A stretch of DNA of 6,582 nt, taken from positions 1 to 6,582 of the forward strand of contig JBDSTZ010000534.1 of NCBI GenBank assembly GCA_039927975.1, given 5' to 3'. The number at the start of each line of letters is the position of its first letter. The stretch's first letter is position 1. The notes under the pieces are model-generated. The model was not told the origin of the DNA, did not search any database, and saw nothing but the letters and a program-made list of their open reading frames with translations. The stretch comes from JBDSTZ01 sp039927975 (GTDB taxonomy: Bacteria > Pseudomonadota > Gammaproteobacteria > Burkholderiales > Burkholderiaceae_D). Below are positions 6,039 to 6,582 of this stretch, piece after piece. The position numbers and the translations under genes are program-made.

Positions 6039-6582
6039 CGCGGCGCGCCGGGCTGACCGCGGCCGAGGCGGCGGCCCGGCTCGCAGCCGACGGGCCCAAC
6101 GCGCTGCCCGCCGGATCCGGCCGCAACTGGTTGCGCCTGGCCCGCGACAACGCGCGCGAGCCGATGTTTCTGCTGCTGGTGGGCGGCGGAATACTGTACC
6201 TGATATTGGGCGAACTGCACGAAGGATTATTCCTGTTCGCCATGGTCGGGGTGACGGTCGGGCTGACCCTGTACCAGGAGCACAAGACCGAGCGCGCCCT
6301 CGAGGCCTTGCGCCGGCTCGGCACGCCGCGCGCGCTGGTGATTCGCGACGGCGTGACCGGCCACATCGACAGCGCCGAGGTGGTGTGCGGCGACTTGCTG
6401 GTGGTGGCCGAGGGCGACCGGATCGTGGCCGATGCCACGCTTTTTGAAGGCAACGAGGTCGAGGCTGACGAGTCGCTGCTGACCGGCGAATCACAGCCGG
6501 TCCGAAAAATTCCCGCCAATGCCGCCGATCCATCGGCTGCCGTGCCCGGCGGCGACGATTTGCCCTTCCTGTACGCCGGCAG
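6029..6582 (+). CDS. Cation-translocating P-type ATPase (3' truncated by window)
   Basis: This is the first 184 residues of a P-type ATPase, an ATP-driven inner-membrane cation pump. A cation-ATPase N-terminal segment (about 8-27, GLTAAEAAARLAADGPNALP) is followed by membrane helices M1 (about 45-63) and M2 (about 66-83). The actuator domain begins about residue 98 and carries the TGES dephosphorylation motif at 152-155 (bases 6482-6493), within DESLLTGES. The phosphorylation motif DKTGT lies beyond the window. There is no N-terminal heavy-metal (CxxC) domain, which favours a P2-type pump (Ca/Mg/monovalent class) over a Cu/Zn/Cd pump; the ion cannot be stated. I chose the ATG at 6029 because it sits just before the conserved segment. 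In-frame ATGs at 5966 and 5885 are alternatives that add Arg-rich residues. None of the three has a good ribosome site. Confidence 0.88.
   Translation, partial: MQVTRRAGLTAAEAAARLAADGPNALPAGSGRNWLRLARDNAREPMFLLLVGGGILYLILGELHEGLFLFAMVGVTVGLTLYQEHKTERALEALRRLGTPRALVIRDGVTGHIDSAEVVCGDLLVVAEGDRIVADATLFEGNEVEADESLLTGESQPVRKIPANAADPSAAVPGGDDLPFLYAG

Noticed and set aside
5899..6447. 182-codon + strand frame within the ATPase region
   Set aside because: It is a different frame from the one containing the M1/M2 helices and TGES. Its product is Arg/Ala-rich with no motif.
5779..6519. Upstream extension of the alcohol dehydrogenase frame to a start at 6519
   Set aside because: The added 247 residues are low-complexity Ser/Arg/Pro sequence antisense to the ATPase, and dehydrogenase homology begins only at 5778.

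Overview
The window is GC-rich, densely coding bacterial DNA. A PEP-CTERM protein, a DUF802/OmpA/DUF2894 gene set and a Usp/zinc-ADH/P-type ATPase group together suggest a betaproteobacterium, most likely Oxalobacteraceae (Massilia, Duganella or Janthinobacterium type). This placement comes from family recognition, not from a database search.

Region 1 (1-2637, + strand) is a tight operon of three overlapping genes. It holds the 3' part of a long coiled-coil DUF802-repeat protein, a small inner-membrane OmpA/MotB-like protein, and a soluble DUF2894 protein. The middle protein has one N-terminal membrane helix that begins with an aspartate aligned to the proton-binding Asp of MotB, followed by a peptidoglycan-binding OmpA domain. 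A coiled-coil partner beside a MotB-like subunit resembles the MotAB and ZorAB ion-driven motors. This is the most interesting part of the window, and its function is not established.

Region 2 (2638-3446, + strand) is a short intergenic stretch and one secreted PEP-CTERM protein (signal peptide, no recognised domain, VPEP anchor and basic tail), probably sorted by an exosortase. It converges on the next genes.

Region 3 (3447-5778, - strand) is a stress and redox group: a zinc-dependent alcohol dehydrogenase, then a tandem-domain universal stress protein, then a short open frame that looks like the truncated N-terminus of a flavodoxin-fold NAD(P)H:quinone oxidoreductase. A good Fnr/Anr box lies upstream of the stress protein gene, spaced from a -10 element as in class II Fnr promoters. 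This suggests induction at low oxygen.

Region 4 (5779-6582, + strand) is a divergent promoter region and the 5' end of a cation-translocating P-type ATPase, cut by the window edge after the actuator TGES motif. The best ribosome binding site here serves a 31-codon frame that overlaps the ATPase start in another frame, so the ATPase N-terminus is ambiguous.
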